A DNA stretch of 6,320 bases from Thalassospiraceae bacterium (GTDB lineage: Bacteria > Pseudomonadota > Alphaproteobacteria > Rhodospirillales > Magnetovibrionaceae), in contig DAOWFT010000090.1 in NCBI GenBank assembly GCA_030637845.1, forward strand, positions 1 through 6,320. Direction: 5' to 3'. The notes beneath the pieces are model-generated. The model was not told the DNA's origin and ran no database searches. It was given only the letters and a program-made list of their open reading frames with translations. Each line of letters starts with the position of its first letter. Position 1 is the first letter of the stretch. The translations under genes and the position numbers were made by a program. Below are positions 6,117 to 6,320 of the stretch, piece after piece.

Positions 6117-6320
6117 ATGGGTAAGTTTTCAAACGCATTCATGTCGCTATTTTTAGATGAAAAAGCTCGCAAATCTGCTGCCCAACGTGGCAAGGAGCGA
6201 AAAATAGTTGTCCAAATGAGCGCCAAGGAAAAAGAAATCCAAAGCCTGCGTGAAACCGTAAGCGGCGTAATGACCCCCGAACGCCAAGAACTTATCCAGC
6301 ACGCCATGAAAGTCCGCACC
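6117..6320 (+). CDS. Unrecognised charged helical protein, N-terminal part, cut by right edge
   Basis: An ATG at 6117 behind a strong ribosome binding site opens a frame that stays open to the window edge, 68 codons with no stop. I do not recognise the product. It begins MGKFSNAFMSLFLDEKARKS and continues with a region very rich in Lys, Arg, Glu and Gln (about residues 15-48, including SAKEKEIQSLRE) that looks strongly helical and could form a coiled coil. Then comes TPERQELIQHAMKVR (about 54-67), also helix-like. There is no signal peptide or membrane segment in the visible part; the hydrophobic patch FMSLFL (8-13) is too short. It is divergent from the glycerate kinase operon across 103 bp, and might share control with it. 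The frame is real with good confidence because of the start context; function is unknown. Confidence 0.75.
   Translation, partial: MGKFSNAFMSLFLDEKARKSAAQRGKERKIVVQMSAKEKEIQSLRETVSGVMTPERQELIQHAMKVRT

Noticed and set aside
6095..6319. A 74-codon frame on the - strand at the right edge
   Set aside because: The + strand frame at 6117 over the same bases has a strong ribosome binding site and a natural charged-helix composition; the reverse frame has neither.
1..6320. CRISPR arrays, tRNA genes, insertion sequences, phage or defence genes
   Set aside because: Nothing with repeated spacers, cloverleaf structure, transposase motifs or terminal inverted repeats was found; the window reads as core metabolism and transport.

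Overview
This window is a slice of an ordinary bacterial chromosome with about half G+C (judged by eye). It is almost fully coding and has compact intergenic gaps. Protein style suggests a Gram-negative proteobacterium, most likely an alphaproteobacterium; this is a judgement from sequence resemblance, not a search result. I see no mobile elements, CRISPR arrays, rRNA or tRNA genes.

Layout: (1) On the + strand at 1-1323 lies the C-terminal part of a long-chain fatty acid-CoA ligase (AMP-binding enzyme), cut by the left edge. It ends 19 bp from the end of a convergent gene. A hairpin followed by a T-rich tract inside that neighbour (about 1407-1443) could terminate its transcript. (2) On the - strand, reading right to left from about 6013 to 1343, lie four genes with gaps of 65, 49 and 15 bp, very probably one transcription unit: a glycerate 2-kinase of the TtuD/GckA (MOFRL) family, pyruvate kinase, an auxin efflux carrier (AEC) family permease and an EamA-type DMT permease. 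(3) A 103-bp divergent region (6014-6116) holds candidate promoters for both directions, overlapping a small perfect palindrome. (4) On the + strand at 6117-6320 is the start of a small, highly charged, probably helical protein that I do not recognise. It has an excellent ribosome binding site and is cut by the right edge.

How the genes fit together: glycerate 2-kinase makes 2-phosphoglycerate, enolase (not in this window) makes phosphoenolpyruvate, and pyruvate kinase makes pyruvate and ATP. The first two genes therefore look like the lower part of a glycerate/glyoxylate or tartrate utilisation route. The two downstream permeases may move a related small organic acid or other metabolite, but their substrates cannot be read from the sequence. 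The pyruvate kinase carries the residue set of the K+-independent branch of its family (Lys, not Glu, at the key position). No clearly new multi-gene system is visible; the most open item is the partial unknown gene at the right edge.
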